Source: Methylotenera versatilis 79
Lineage (GTDB): Bacteria > Pseudomonadota > Gammaproteobacteria > Burkholderiales > Methylophilaceae
Direction: 5' to 3'
NCBI RefSeq assembly: GCF_000384375.1
Contig: NZ_ARVX01000001.1
Span: 1,054,001-1,118,000 of the forward strand
Length of the DNA stretch: 64,000 bases
Shown here: in pieces, positions 54,641 through 64,000 of the stretch
Layout: every line of letters begins with the position of its first letter
How positions within the stretch are numbered: the first letter of the stretch is position 1
Program-made: the position numbers and the translations under genes
Notes under the pieces: generated by a model
Seen by the model: the letters and a program-made list of their open reading frames with translations, nothing else
What the model was told of the DNA's origin: nothing
Database searches by the model: none

Positions 54641-55404
54641 GTCGACTAGCTCAATTACAAGCCGATTTTCAAGCCTATTTAATGGATGAAGATAAAGGCG
54701 CAGCATTTAAAAACTGTATTGTTGATGATGCAAAAGTTGGGGTAAAAAGAAGGTTAAGTATTTACGCCGATGCGTATCGTCTGCGTATTATTGAGGCATT
54801 AGCCAATAGTTATCCCAAGCTTAAAGCCTTGTTGGGCGACGATTTATTTGATGCCACCGCGCGCAGTTATATTGATGCGCACCCTTCCACTTATCGCAAT
54901 ATGCGTTGGGTTGGCGATAAGATGCAGATGCATTTAATCCACTCTTTGCCACAACATCCTATTGCGGCAGAAATGGCGGCGTTTGAATGGGCGCTCGGTT
55001 TGGCATTTGATGCCAAAGATACGCCAGTGCTGCAATTGCAAGATTTGGCGGCAATTCCGCCAGAAGATTGGGCGGAATTACCATTGGTTTTTCATCCGTC
55101 TGTGCAATGGTTGCCGCTAAAATGGAATGTGCTATTAGTTTGGCAGGCGCTGAATGCCGATGAAACGCCACCAACGCCCACGCAAATAAATGAGCCGTGT
55201 TTAGTGTGGCGTAGCGAAAGCAGTTCACATTACCAATCGTTAGATGAGTCAGAAGATAAAGCCATAAAGCTAGTGGCGACAGGCGCCACTTTTGGTGAGC
55301 TTTGCGAATGTTTGCAAAGCATTTATTCAGAGCAAGAAGCGATGATTAAAGCCGCACAATATTTATCCAGCTGGCTAAATAATGGATTAATGGCGAAAAC
55401 TTAA
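54637..55404 (+). CDS. bufC: BufC, DUF2063 partner protein of the MNIO
   Basis: DUF2063 proteins bind the precursor's leader and hand it to the MNIO. The 255-residue protein has the N-terminal DUF2063 helical domain (about 5-95, QADFQAYLMDEDKGAAF, RRLSIYADAYRLRIIEALANSYPKL) and a C-terminal winged-helix-like domain (about 150-250). ATG 54637 overlaps the bufB stop, a conserved coupling for this pair. Its stop lies inside an 11-bp stem hairpin. There is no fourth gene (DoxX-type bufD) next to it. Confidence 0.9.
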   Translation: MSRLAQLQADFQAYLMDEDKGAAFKNCIVDDAKVGVKRRLSIYADAYRLRIIEALANSYPKLKALLGDDLFDATARSYIDAHPSTYRNMRWVGDKMQMHLIHSLPQHPIAAEMAAFEWALGLAFDAKDTPVLQLQDLAAIPPEDWAELPLVFHPSVQWLPLKWNVLLVWQALNADETPPTPTQINEPCLVWRSESSSHYQSLDESEDKAIKLVATGATFGELCECLQSIYSEQEAMIKAAQYLSSWLNNGLMAKT

Positions 55405-55426
55405 CCAGTTTAAAGGGTTAAGTTTT
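55396..55426 (+). terminator. Hairpin over the bufC stop codon
   Basis: AAAACTTAACC (55396-55406) and GGTTAAGTTTT (55416-55426) form an 11-bp perfect stem with a 9-nt loop, followed by AGTCAG. The bufC TAA is at 55402-55404 inside the left arm. It is a plausible end of the buf transcript, though AT-rich. Confidence 0.5.
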
Positions 55427-55532
55427 AGTCAGTTGATTTGCGAAAAACTGACAAGATGTCAGTATTGAAAATAATCTAGCGTTTCAAAATTAACTATTTG
55501 CAGCGCGCTAGATTAAAAGGCTTTCAACTTTG

Positions 55533-56774
55533 TTAATAGTCATTGGCTTTTACAGTGTTCCAAGGCGCGATTTTGATGAGCAATAACATGCCAGGAATCG
55601 CTAAAATAAAACACACAATAAAAAACTTAAACCAACCCAGATTTTCGACCATATAACCCGTGGCTGCATTCGCAAACGTACGTGGAACAGCCGCTAAACT
55701 AGTAAACAACGCAAATTGCGTAGCCGTGTAAAGCGGGTGTGTGGTTTGCGCAATATAGGCCACAAATGCCGCTGTTCCAAGCCCAACGCCAAACGCTTCT
55801 ATGCCGATGACGATGCCCAACCATAATAAGCTGTGACCAACCGTTGCTAAATACGCAAAGCCTAAAATAGCCACCATTTGCACCGCGCCAAATACCCATA
55901 ATGCGCGATTAATGCCTAATTTAAACATCCATACTCCACCCAGCAAACCACCAATCACACTTGGCCATAAACCGGCATTTTTGGCGATTAAGCCAATTTC
56001 GGTTTTGCTAAAACCCATATCCAAATAAAAGGGTGTCGCTAACGCTGTCGCCATGCTATCGCCCAGTTTGTATAAGAAAATAAATGCCAAAATCAATAAT
56101 GCGGTTTTTAAACCATTTCGATTGATAAATTCGTGAAATGGCTCTACAACCGCGGCTCTTAATGTACGTGGAGCGCCTAATTTAAGTTGCGGTTCTTTGA
56201 CTAAAATAGTCATGAAAATGCCTGGCAACATAAATAGCGCTGTAATCAAAAATACACTTTGCCAAGTGAAATGATCTGCCAAGATGAGCGATAAAGAACC
56301 CGGCACCAAGCCAGCGATTTTATAGGCGTTAACGTGAATCACATTGCCCATACCCAATTCGATATCCGGTAATATCTCGCGCCGGTAAGCATCTACTGCA
56401 ATATCCTGGCAAGCACTAAAAAATGCCACGGTTGTGGCAAGGTAAGCAATCGTCCAAATATCTAATTTTGGGTTAAATACGCCAAATAGTGGAATGGAGA
56501 TAAGCAATAGCAATTGTGCGATGAGCATCCAGCCACGCCTGCGGCCAAGTGGCGGAATATAACGATCGAATAATGGCGCCCAAAGAAATTTCCATGTAAA
56601 CGGTAAACTGATTAACGCAAATAAGCCGATAGATTTTAAATCGACACCTTCAGATCTCAGCCATGCGGGCAATAAGCTAATTAAAATAAACAGCGGTAAA
56701 CCCGAAGTGAATCCAGTAAAAATGCAAATGAGCATACGTTTATTCAACAGGATTTGTTTGATTGGATGATTCAT
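55533..56774 (-). CDS. ampG: AmpG-family muropeptide permease (MFS)
   Basis: AmpG imports GlcNAc-anhydroMurNAc-peptides from the periplasm for cell-wall recycling. The protein has about 413 residues and twelve predicted membrane helices. Family motifs are GFTSGLPLFILISLLPAWLR, LPFTWKFLWAPLFDRY, RRRGWMLIAQ, and SACQDIAVDAYRRE. The start is set at ATG 56774 (MNHPIKQILL); a GTG at 56789 would add five residues. It is coherent with mpl in the same window, which uses the imported product. Confidence 0.9.
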   Translation of the reverse strand: MNHPIKQILLNKRMLICIFTGFTSGLPLFILISLLPAWLRSEGVDLKSIGLFALISLPFTWKFLWAPLFDRYIPPLGRRRGWMLIAQLLLLISIPLFGVFNPKLDIWTIAYLATTVAFFSACQDIAVDAYRREILPDIELGMGNVIHVNAYKIAGLVPGSLSLILADHFTWQSVFLITALFMLPGIFMTILVKEPQLKLGAPRTLRAAVVEPFHEFINRNGLKTALLILAFIFLYKLGDSMATALATPFYLDMGFSKTEIGLIAKNAGLWPSVIGGLLGGVWMFKLGINRALWVFGAVQMVAILGFAYLATVGHSLLWLGIVIGIEAFGVGLGTAAFVAYIAQTTHPLYTATQFALFTSLAAVPRTFANAATGYMVENLGWFKFFIVCFILAIPGMLLLIKIAPWNTVKANDY

Positions 56775-57138
56775 TTTAAAATGATGCACTTGAGATGCAT
56801 TTGGGCGACTTAGTTGCTCACATTATTACATTGCTTAATGGTCAGTGCCTCATTGGGCTTAATATTTATGAAACTTTTGTAGTATAAAAGCATCAGTTTT
56901 ATATAGGCATTCAATTAAATGGCTTGATTGAATGTGTTAACTCGCCAAGATAGTCAAAGTGAATAGCTAAATTTTTAGTGTTTACTAGGCTCAATTTTTT
57001 AATTCAAACTTAATATTTGAGCTTAATGCTTGAACAAATTTAGGCTTGTCTATTTACCGTTATAGCCCAAATTTATTTGGCGCTAGCTAAATTATCATTT
57101 ATAAAAAAACATCTAATTTAAAAAGTAAAGGAGTGCGC
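56775..57138. other. 364-bp AT-rich intergenic region, ampG to DUF481 gene
   Basis: This is a divergent promoter region with no credible coding sequence. It holds an inverted repeat CATTCAAT (56908-56915) / ATTGAATG (56927-56934) with an 11-bp spacer, and a 14-bp palindrome CCAAAT-TT-ATTTGG at 57067-57080, about 58 bp before the DUF481 start. Both are candidate operators; nothing identifies the regulator. Confidence 0.5.
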
Positions 57139-58164
57139 ATGCGTTTAGCAAAGCCACTATTCCCCATTATTTTAATCACATCACTATTTAGCTTCAGCGT
57201 ATCTGCGGATGAAGTTAGGCTAAAAAATGGCGATGTAATCACTGGTACTATTATCAAAAAAGAAACAGATAAACTTGTTTTTAACACTAATTATGCAGGC
57301 GATATCAGCATCGCGTGGTCTGAAATAAGCAGTTTAAACACCAAAGAACCTGTTCAAGTCTATTTGACGGATGAAACGGTCTTTACTGGCGTGATTGGTG
57401 CATCACAATCAGGTCGTGCAAAAATCGTTATCGCTAATTCAGATGCTCAAACCGATATTGATTTAAACCAGTTAAATTATATTAATCCCAACCCATTGGT
57501 TTCAGGCGTTGGCGTGGTGTGGTCTGGCAACATTAATTTAGGTGGCGCGATCACGCAAGGTAATACAGATACCAGCTTAGTGCGTGCCGATGGCGAGACG
57601 ATTGCACGGACGAAATACAACCGATTTACAGTTGGCGGAGTAGTGAATCGGGCAAAAAGTAATAATGTCGATACCGAATATAACAGCCGGGGTTACGCAA
57701 AGTACGATAAATTTTTAACGAAAAAATGGTATCTATATACCAATGCAAGTTTAGAAAATGATCGGTTCAGAGACATTAACTTGCGGTCAACAGCCGGTGT
57801 GGGTAACGGTTATCAACTCTATGAGCAAGATGATTTGAATTTAGCCATCGAGGGCGGTATCAACTATATTAATGTGGATTATGACGTCGCCAGAGACGAA
57901 AGTTACGCAAGTGGACGCTGGGCGTTACGTTATGATCAAAAGCCAATGTCAGGCGATGTGCAATTCTTTCATCAGCATGAAATCTTATTTGGCTTAGAAA
58001 AAACAGCCAACACGTTAATTTTTTCAAAAACAGGTTTGCGCGTTCCCATCGCTAAAAACTTAAATGCTTCCGCGCAAATCAATTTGGATTACAACAGTCG
58101 ACCTGTTGAAGACAGGAAAGAGTTGGATAAAACGCTTTTATTTAGTTTAGGTTATGGCTGGTAG
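57139..58164 (+). CDS. DUF481 (YdiY-like) outer-membrane protein
   Basis: This protein has about 341 residues with a signal peptide (FSFSVSA|DEVRL). An N-terminal beta domain (about 25-110: RLKNGDVITGTIIKKETDKL) is repeated once in weaker form (LTDETVFTGVIGA). It is followed by a C-terminal DUF481 beta-barrel-like region (about 125-341) with alternating hydrophobic strands, ending in LLFSLGYGW, an aromatic end typical of outer-membrane barrels. The start is ATG 57139, five nt after GGAG; a GTG at 57133 overlaps that SD. Function unknown. Confidence 0.85.
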   Translation: MRLAKPLFPIILITSLFSFSVSADEVRLKNGDVITGTIIKKETDKLVFNTNYAGDISIAWSEISSLNTKEPVQVYLTDETVFTGVIGASQSGRAKIVIANSDAQTDIDLNQLNYINPNPLVSGVGVVWSGNINLGGAITQGNTDTSLVRADGETIARTKYNRFTVGGVVNRAKSNNVDTEYNSRGYAKYDKFLTKKWYLYTNASLENDRFRDINLRSTAGVGNGYQLYEQDDLNLAIEGGINYINVDYDVARDESYASGRWALRYDQKPMSGDVQFFHQHEILFGLEKTANTLIFSKTGLRVPIAKNLNASAQINLDYNSRPVEDRKELDKTLLFSLGYGW

Positions 58165-58794
58165 TTAACTCGCTTTTAACCGATACATGGCTAAATTACC
58201 CAGTAAATTCGGCATAAAGCTGATTTCTTGTTCTTCAGTAATTACTTTACGTTCTATGACTGTAATTTTGTGATTTCTACAAAATTGGTCAAAATCATTG
58301 ATCGTGCAAAGGTGTACGTTGGGTGTGTCATACCATTGATACGGTAAAGTTTTTGATACTGGCATGCTACCGTTGGTGATTTGCATACGGTTACGCCAAT
58401 AGCCAAAATTAGGAAATGTAACAATAATTTCATGACCTACACGCAGCATTTCTTGCACGATTTCTTCGGTATTATGCATAGCTTGCAGGGTTTGCGAGAG
58501 AATGACCGTATCAAACGATTGATCTTCAAAGCCTGATAAACCAGCCTCTAAATCCATTTGAATTACATTGGTACCGTTTTTTAAACACGCCAGCCAATTG
58601 GCATCATCCTTCTCAACACCATAACCTTTGGTTTCTAAGCTGCTGCGTAAAAACTGTAATAATGTGCCATCGCCACAACCTAAATCCAGCACTTTCGAGC
58701 CGAAACTAATCCAGCCAGCAATAATGGCAAAATCTTGACGATACTTAAGGTCAAAATTTGTAGAATTTACATTATTTTGAGTGATATTTGCCAT
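58165..58794 (-). CDS. metW: Methionine biosynthesis protein MetW
   Basis: MetW is a methyltransferase-fold partner needed for, or modulating, MetX homoserine acyltransferase activity in proteobacteria. The 209-residue protein has the SAM-site motif VLDLGCGDGTLLQFL and the MetW-typical YGVEKDDANWLACLKNGTNVIQMDLEAGL and FPNFGYWRNRMQI. It follows metX by 2 bp, the conserved pair. Confidence 0.94.
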   Translation of the reverse strand: MANITQNNVNSTNFDLKYRQDFAIIAGWISFGSKVLDLGCGDGTLLQFLRSSLETKGYGVEKDDANWLACLKNGTNVIQMDLEAGLSGFEDQSFDTVILSQTLQAMHNTEEIVQEMLRVGHEIIVTFPNFGYWRNRMQITNGSMPVSKTLPYQWYDTPNVHLCTINDFDQFCRNHKITVIERKVITEEQEISFMPNLLGNLAMYRLKAS

Positions 58795-58796
58795 GT

Positions 58797-59954
58797 TTAC
58801 ACCTCAACTTTTTGTAAATAGGCACGTAAAATCGCATGATAATGTGCATCGGGCATTAAAAAAGCATCGTGGCCATGTGCTGCAGTCACTTCTGCATAGC
58901 TCACAGTGAGTTCGTTATCGAGCAAAGCCTTCACAATTTCGCGTGAACGCGCAGGCGAAAAACGCCAATCGCTGGTAAATGAAAGCACTAAAAATTGTGC
59001 TTTCACATTGTTAAGTGCTGCACTTAAATCGCCATTATATTCTAGCGCGGGGTCGTAATAATCCAACGCGCGCGTCATGCGCAAATAAGTATTGGCATCG
59101 AATTCACCTGCAAATTTATCGCCTTGATAACGCAAATAAGATTCCATTTCAAATTCCACATCAAAGCCATATTTGAGTGTGTCTTTAAGCTTACGGCCGA
59201 ATTTTTCACCCATTGCATCATCGCTTAAATAGGTGATATGCCCGAGCATACGCGCAATACGCAAACCGCGTTTTGGTACGGTATTGTGTGCGTAGTAATC
59301 GCCAGCATAAAACTCAGGATCCGTCATAATTGCCTGGCGTGCGACTTCATTAAATGCGATGTTTTGTGCGGTTAAGTTGGGTGCAGATGCAATCACAAGT
59401 GCATGTTTAACGCGGTCTGGGTAAGCAATTGTCCACTGTAAAGCCTGCATGCCACCTAAACTGCCACCAATCACAGCAGCCAGTGTTTTAATGCCTAAAT
59501 AATCCAGCAAACGTGCTTGTGAATTCACCCAATCTTCAACCGTTACAATGGGGAAATTTGCGCCAAAAGGCTTACTTGTTGTAGCGTCAACACTAGAAGG
59601 TCCGCTACTGCCGTGACAGCCACCCAAATTATTCAGCCCGATCACGAAAAATTTATTGGTGTCTAAAGGTTTATTGGAATCAACGCCGTTATTTGGCCCA
59701 ATCAGGTTATCCCACCAGCCGGAATTTTTATCCGTTTCAGCATATTTCCCCGCAACATGATGGTTGCCAGAAAGTGCATGGCAAATAATCACAGCATTGC
59801 TTTTATCCGCATTTAAAGTGCCATAAGTTTCATAAACCAAATGAAAATTCGATAAAATTTCGCCGCTTTTTAACTGAAGCGGCTCATCAAAATAGGCGGT
59901 TTGTGCAGACACTATTCCTATAGAGTCCATGCGTACGGAATTATTTTTTAGCAT
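58797..59954 (-). CDS. metX: Homoserine O-acyltransferase MetX
   Basis: MetX activates homoserine for methionine synthesis by acetylation or succinylation; betaproteobacterial members paired with MetW are often succinyltransferases, which sequence reading alone does not settle. The 385-residue alpha/beta hydrolase has the oxyanion region [11 protein letters not shown], the nucleophile serine in [14 protein letters not shown], and the catalytic Asp and His in [10 protein letters not shown] and [10 protein letters not shown]. With metH elsewhere in the window it forms part of the methionine pathway. Confidence 0.94.
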   Translation of the reverse strand: MLKNNSVRMDSIGIVSAQTAYFDEPLQLKSGEILSNFHLVYETYGTLNADKSNAVIICHALSGNHHVAGKYAETDKNSGWWDNLIGPNNGVDSNKPLDTNKFFVIGLNNLGGCHGSSGPSSVDATTSKPFGANFPIVTVEDWVNSQARLLDYLGIKTLAAVIGGSLGGMQALQWTIAYPDRVKHALVIASAPNLTAQNIAFNEVARQAIMTDPEFYAGDYYAHNTVPKRGLRIARMLGHITYLSDDAMGEKFGRKLKDTLKYGFDVEFEMESYLRYQGDKFAGEFDANTYLRMTRALDYYDPALEYNGDLSAALNNVKAQFLVLSFTSDWRFSPARSREIVKALLDNELTVSYAEVTAAHGHDAFLMPDAHYHAILRAYLQKVEV

Positions 59955-60024
59955 TTCGCAATTATACTATGTGTTAAGTCACAACCAATAGCTGATTAAA
60001 CGGGCGTTTTGCTTAGTTAACACC

Positions 60025-60900
60025 TCAAAACCGCCCAATTGTTACGCGTTCAATCCCACTTAAATCTAACACATGGCTAATTTCAACAAAGCCGGCTTGT
60101 TTAAATAATGCCGCGACAACTGGTGCTTGGTTATAACCATGTTCAAGCATTAACCAGCCGCCAGTATTTAAATATTTTGGCGCGCAATCGATGATTTGAC
60201 GAATATCTTTTAAACCATCATAGCCAGAAGCCAGCGCAGATTGTGGCTCAAAACGTAAATCACCTTGTTTTAAATGCACATCATCGTCTTCAATATAGGG
60301 TGGATTGCTCACAATCAAATCAAACTTTCTCTCATTTAATGATCCAAACCAATCACTTAACAGAAATTGCACATTATAAATGGTTAAGTTTTTGGCATTT
60401 TCAATCGCGATATTCAGTGCGGCCTGACTGACATCTACTGCAATTACATCTGCGAGAGAGCGATTTTTAGCAATAGCTAACGCGATTGCGCCAGTTCCAG
60501 TACCCAAATCTAAAACAGATTTTGCTTGTAAGGTTTCATGCTGAAAAGTGCGTGATGGAATTTTACTGAGCGCGGCTTCTACTAGCGTTTCTGTATCAGG
60601 TCTTGGAATCAAAGTATCGGGCGTGACTTTTAAATGTAAACCGTAAAATTCGCGATAACCTAAAATATAAGCAATCGGCTCACCATTTAATCGGCGATTT
60701 AATAATGTTTGAAATTTCTCGTCAGTATCTGCTTGTACGATCTCATTCTCATGTGCAATTAACCATGAGCGGTCTTTATTCAATACATGCAGTAACAAAA
60801 GTTGTGCTTCGAATTTGGCCTCTTGAAGGTTTAAATTTAAATGTATATTTAATTCGGTTTGACTAGATTGAATCAGCTGAATGATTGTATTAGATTGCAT
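60025..60900 (-). CDS. prmC: Release factor glutamine methyltransferase
   Basis: PrmC methylates the glutamine of the GGQ motif in release factors RF1 and RF2. The 291-residue protein has an N-terminal helical domain (about 1-85, ending GEPIAYILGYREFYGL), the SAM site VLDLGTGTGAIALAIAKN, and the substrate-binding VSNPPYI. The C-terminus (HGYNQAPVVAALF) is normal. prfA is not beside it, though it often is in other species. Confidence 0.95.
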   Translation of the reverse strand: MQSNTIIQLIQSSQTELNIHLNLNLQEAKFEAQLLLLHVLNKDRSWLIAHENEIVQADTDEKFQTLLNRRLNGEPIAYILGYREFYGLHLKVTPDTLIPRPDTETLVEAALSKIPSRTFQHETLQAKSVLDLGTGTGAIALAIAKNRSLADVIAVDVSQAALNIAIENAKNLTIYNVQFLLSDWFGSLNERKFDLIVSNPPYIEDDDVHLKQGDLRFEPQSALASGYDGLKDIRQIIDCAPKYLNTGGWLMLEHGYNQAPVVAALFKQAGFVEISHVLDLSGIERVTIGRF

Positions 60901-60963
60901 GGTGTAGATTGTAAGCGAATTTACATTCTATTTTGATGTATTGAAAGTATCAAAAGGACAAAT

Positions 60964-60991
60964 AAAAACGGCAACCTAAGTTGCCGTTTTT
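60964..60991 (-). terminator. Rho-independent terminator of the porin gene
   Basis: AAAAACGGCAAC / GTTGCCGTTTTT make a 12-bp stem with a 4-nt loop, 42 bp beyond the porin stop. A and T runs on both sides suit minus-strand termination. Confidence 0.9.
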
Positions 60992-61032
60992 ACATTATTA
61001 ATCTAACTTAAACAGGCAGAGCCTGCATTAAA

Positions 61033-62265
61033 CTAGAAGAATAAGATTGCGCCCAAAGACACAGTTTTTGCTTTTGAATCTAAAGCACCGAAGTCAGTTT
61101 TAACATCTGAGTATTCAGCAACTAAGTTCAAGTGTTTTGTTAACGGATGGTATGCACCAACTGTCCACATTTCGTTTTCTAGATCTGCAGCTAATACATC
61201 GCCACCGTTACGATCTAACTTAGAAATACCCCAGCTAAGACCTAATTTAGTACCTACGCCTGGAAGTGTATAAGTACCTTGAACGTATCCGCCGTTTGAA
61301 TCACGACGATTACCATTTTGGTCAACAGCGCCTAATAACTGCACTGTAGTACCTAAACCTTTACCGTCATAGTAGTAACCAGTCAAGCCAAAGCCAGCCA
61401 AGTTAATTGTAGCACCAACATCATAACCGTTTGCACGCTCAGAACCACCAGTTGCTAGCTCTAATTTTTGTGTAATACCAGAAACCCAAACTTTACCACC
61501 TACATCGCCAGTCCACTCATATGAAGCTTTAGCTTCGATAGCAGGTACTGAGCCTTCACGACCAAACGCACCAGCATCACCAGCAATAGGAGCTGCTGCT
61601 GTACCGATGTTAGTAATGCTTAAAGCATCCCATGATTGTGTTACACCAGCTGTGAAACTGAAACCGCTCCAGTTTGGTGATGTGTAAGCAATTTGTGATT
61701 TCCAGTCAGCATAGATAAAACCAGAACCGATACGACCAAGAGTAGTTGTGTTACCAGCTAAGAAGCCAGCACCAGAACCAACGCCCAATAATGTCATGTC
61801 GTTTAAGATAGCGTCAGAAGCGAAAATACCTAAGTCTTTACCTAATTTGATAGAGCCCCATGATTTGTCACCAAATGTTAAGAACGCTTGACGATTTTCT
61901 TGGTTTAACAAACCTGTTTGAATACCAGCTTGTGTTGTTGAAGCGCCTGGGTTGATGCTGATAGTGAAACCAACATCTAAGTCGTTTTGACGTGTTTTAC
62001 CAGAAACTGATAGGTAGTTTGGTAATAAACCTGTTGTAATGTTGTTTGTACGTGATTCGCCGTTAGCATTACCGCCGCCTAAATTTACTGCGCCGCCACC
62101 AAGAGCAATATCATCACCACTTGTACGTGTAGTTGTGTAGTAAGCGTTTACAACACCACCGATGTCCAATGTCCAATCGCCAGCTGGAATGATAATACCA
62201 GCGTTAGCGCTTGATGCTGCAGCTAATAAAGCTGATGCAACTGCTAAACTTAATTTTGTTTTCAT
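61033..62265 (-). CDS. Major outer-membrane porin (Gram-negative porin family)
   Basis: The outer-membrane trimeric porin is predicted to be 410 residues with signal peptide MKTKLSLAVASALLAAASSANA, cut before GIIIP. Alternating beta strands and glycine-rich loops run through the whole chain, with the typical N-terminal WTLDIGGVVNAYYT and a last strand ending in Phe (KTVSLGAILFF) for BAM recognition. The start is ATG 62265, six nt after GGAGA; an ATG-less upstream extension is unlikely. Strong terminator and long upstream region suggest high expression. Solute specificity is not evident. Confidence 0.92.
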   Translation of the reverse strand: MKTKLSLAVASALLAAASSANAGIIIPAGDWTLDIGGVVNAYYTTTRTSGDDIALGGGAVNLGGGNANGESRTNNITTGLLPNYLSVSGKTRQNDLDVGFTISINPGASTTQAGIQTGLLNQENRQAFLTFGDKSWGSIKLGKDLGIFASDAILNDMTLLGVGSGAGFLAGNTTTLGRIGSGFIYADWKSQIAYTSPNWSGFSFTAGVTQSWDALSITNIGTAAAPIAGDAGAFGREGSVPAIEAKASYEWTGDVGGKVWVSGITQKLELATGGSERANGYDVGATINLAGFGLTGYYYDGKGLGTTVQLLGAVDQNGNRRDSNGGYVQGTYTLPGVGTKLGLSWGISKLDRNGGDVLAADLENEMWTVGAYHPLTKHLNLVAEYSDVKTDFGALDSKAKTVSLGAILFF

Positions 62266-62623
62266 ATGAATCTCCAAAAATTGTTTCTTAAAGTTATTGC
62301 CAATTTGACCTCATTTTTGATTGTTGTTTTGTTACCAAAACTATTACAAAAATGAGAAATTTCTCCAACGCTCTCAATAAAACAAGTTACATTCATTTAC
62401 TAAGAAGGTGTAGCTAGTATGCCAAAGATGCTGTTTTGGGGGCAAGGTTTATGTCGCTTTTTGAGCTAGTTATCTGCGGATGTTGTTTTAATACAACACT
62501 ATTTAGAGTGCTTAATACAAAGCAATCGCTTAGTGCCTGATTATTAAGACTTGTTATTAAATATGGTGATGACTTAATGCTTAATTTAAAGCAATTTTTT
62601 GATGGAAATGGTTGTAATGGAAA
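62266..62623. other. 358-bp intergenic region upstream of the porin gene
   Basis: No coding sequence is credible here. It holds the porin promoter and leader (minus strand) and the 3' flank of dgt. A small perfect inverted repeat TTGTAAT-GGAA-ATTACAA (62612-62629) overlaps the dgt stop. No sigma-70 promoter could be assigned with confidence. Confidence 0.5.
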
Positions 62624-63748
62624 TTACAAATATTCTTCTACTGTAAATAACCTGCGGTGTTCGCGAATGGCGAAGCGGTCTGTCATGCCAGCAATGTAAT
62701 CCGCTACAGCACGCGCTTTATCTGATTGGGCGTGTGCTTGGTGTTCTGACGGCATTAAGGTCGTATCGTTGAAAAAAACCTCAAATAATTCGCGGATGAT
62801 GCGCATGGCTTTGGCGCTCATGCGGTTAACCTTGTAGTGATGATATAAATTTTTACGTAAAAATTGTTTTAGCGCATGATTTTTTTTCGTCATGTCTGGA
62901 CTAAAACTAATCAAGTAGGGCGCTTGGCGAATATCTTGAATATTTTTCGGTGCGAGTTGTGCAATGTTCTGCGTGCTGGTGTGACATAAATCGACAACCA
63001 AAATGTTAATCATGCGGCGAACAGTTTCGTGTATTAGTCGCCTATCTTCAAGTTTAGGATATTTAGTTTTGACTATTTCAAGCTGTGAATTAAACAACTC
63101 TACTTCTTGCAGTTGCTCAATGGTGATTAAGCCTGAGCGCAAGCCATCGTCGATATCGTGATTATTGTAGGCAATTTCATCTGCAAAATTGGTTAATTGT
63201 GCTTCTAAACTAGGGTTGGTTTTGTCAAGAAAGCGTTGACCAACATCGCCCAATTGTTTGGCATTTTTAATTGAGCAATGTTTTAAAATGCCTTCACGCA
63301 GTTCAAATGTTAAATTGAGGCCATCAAATTCGGCGTAACGTTGTTCTAATTTATCCACCACGCGTAATGATTGCAAATTGTGCTCAAAGCCGCCGTAATC
63401 GCGCATGCAATCATTTAGCGCATCTTGGCCAGCGTGACCAAAAGGCGTGTGGCCTAAGTCATGCGCAAGTGCAATCGCTTCAGTTAAGTCTTCATGCAAG
63501 TGAAGAGTGCGTGCAATACCGCGGGCAATCTGTGCGACTTCTAAGCTATGTGTTAAGCGGGTACGAAATAAATCGCCTTCATGGTTCACAAAAACTTGTG
63601 TTTTATATTCTAAACGGCGAAAAGCGGTAGAGTGAATAATCCGATCGCGATCGCGTTGAAAAGCGTTACGTAGAGGCGAAGGTGGTTCTTCAAAACGTCT
63701 GCCAAGCGTGATTTCAGGATTTGCTGCGTAAGCGGCGAGCGTATTCAT
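62624..63748 (-). CDS. dgt: dGTP triphosphohydrolase (dGTPase)
   Basis: Dgt cleaves dGTP to deoxyguanosine and triphosphate and so adjusts dNTP pools. The 374-residue HD-domain protein has [20 protein letters not shown], the metal-binding [15 protein letters not shown] and [15 protein letters not shown], and the later [15 protein letters not shown]. The start is ATG 63748 (MNTLAAYA), 3 bp past the aroB stop region; TTG 63754 is less likely. aroB-dgt is a common proteobacterial order. Confidence 0.92.
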   Translation of the reverse strand: MNTLAAYAANPEITLGRRFEEPPSPLRNAFQRDRDRIIHSTAFRRLEYKTQVFVNHEGDLFRTRLTHSLEVAQIARGIARTLHLHEDLTEAIALAHDLGHTPFGHAGQDALNDCMRDYGGFEHNLQSLRVVDKLEQRYAEFDGLNLTFELREGILKHCSIKNAKQLGDVGQRFLDKTNPSLEAQLTNFADEIAYNNHDIDDGLRSGLITIEQLQEVELFNSQLEIVKTKYPKLEDRRLIHETVRRMINILVVDLCHTSTQNIAQLAPKNIQDIRQAPYLISFSPDMTKKNHALKQFLRKNLYHHYKVNRMSAKAMRIIRELFEVFFNDTTLMPSEHQAHAQSDKARAVADYIAGMTDRFAIREHRRLFTVEEYL

Positions 63749-63750
63749 GT

Positions 63751-64000
63751 TCAAGTTAATGCTAGCGTTTGGTTTAATTTATCCGTATCGTAATCACTGG
63801 TAATCACGGCTTTACCGATGCCTTGTTGCAATACCAATCTTATCTTTCCATCGGCTACTTTTTTATCGTTTGCCATTAAATCTAAATATCTGTCTGCTCC
63901 CAATTTAGGCGCTTGCAATGGCAAATTTGATGCATTTAATAGGTTAAGTATGCGTGTAAATTCATCGGTTTTTAACCAGCCCATTCGCTGTGATAAATCT
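63751..64000 (-). CDS. aroB: 3-dehydroquinate synthase, C-terminal part (runs off right edge)
   Basis: AroB makes 3-dehydroquinate from DAHP in the shikimate pathway. Only the last ~82 residues are in the window. The frame stays open to position 64000 ([10 protein letters not shown]), with no start needed here. Matching C-terminal features are [34 protein letters not shown]-like segments (here [17 protein letters not shown]). Stop TGA at 63751-63753, just before dgt. Confidence 0.9.
   Translation of the reverse strand, partial: DLSQRMGWLKTDEFTRILNLLNASNLPLQAPKLGADRYLDLMANDKKVADGKIRLVLQQGIGKAVITSDYDTDKLNQTLALT

Noticed and set aside
62612-62629. Hairpin at the dgt stop as a terminator
   Set aside because: Stem of 7 bp, AT-rich, and no T run follows on the minus strand.

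Overview
The window reads as chromosomal DNA of a betaproteobacterium of moderate to low GC, most likely a member of the Methylophilaceae (Methylotenera/Methylophilus-like). This rests on gene content and order: metX-metW, lptM-lysA, the 'ferrooxidans-type' gshA next to gshB, mreBCD-mrdA-rodA-rlpA-dacC followed by lipB-lipA, gatCAB divergent from mreB, and a bufABC bufferin cluster. The family assignment is inference; no rRNA is present.

Positions 1 to about 10016 are the right-hand part of an integrated genomic island. Four tightly packed genes on the minus strand encode three large tyrosine recombinases and a small helix-turn-helix/coiled-coil protein (ginABCD). Downstream of them, still inside the island, lie a TetR regulator, a periplasmic adaptor lipoprotein and an RND efflux pump that runs off the left edge. 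The island has split comM: only its C-terminal part remains at 10017-10603, and this also carries a frameshift. The layout matches the GInt class of islands (gin operon at one end, cargo behind it), so the efflux system is probably mobile cargo.

From 10.6 to 13.6 kb there is a two-component system (minus) and two paralogous small exported Ala/Lys-rich proteins (plus). From 13.7 to 20.3 kb come metH, mpl, a TonB-like protein and a thioredoxin-like ferredoxin. From 20.4 to 26.1 kb come a HIT protein, nadA, nudB, ispH, purU, lysA and lptM. From 26.3 to 33.7 kb is a coupled minor-pilin operon, pilE-fimT-pilV-pilW-pilX-pilY1. From 33.8 to 47.3 kb a long run of minus-strand genes covers ApbE, glutathione synthesis, lipoate synthesis and the rod-shape/elongasome set. 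gatCAB, a DUF4124 protein, pyrE and exonuclease III follow. At 53.3-55.4 kb is bufABC, predicted to make a modified Cys-rich metallophore peptide. The right end holds ampG, a DUF481 protein, metX-metW, prmC, a major porin, dgt and the 3' end of aroB.

The parts most worth attention are the gin island with its efflux cargo and the comM break, and the bufferin operon, with its 13-residue Cys repeats and a 16-bp perfect stem-loop between precursor and enzyme genes. No tRNA, rRNA, CRISPR array or insertion sequence was recognised.
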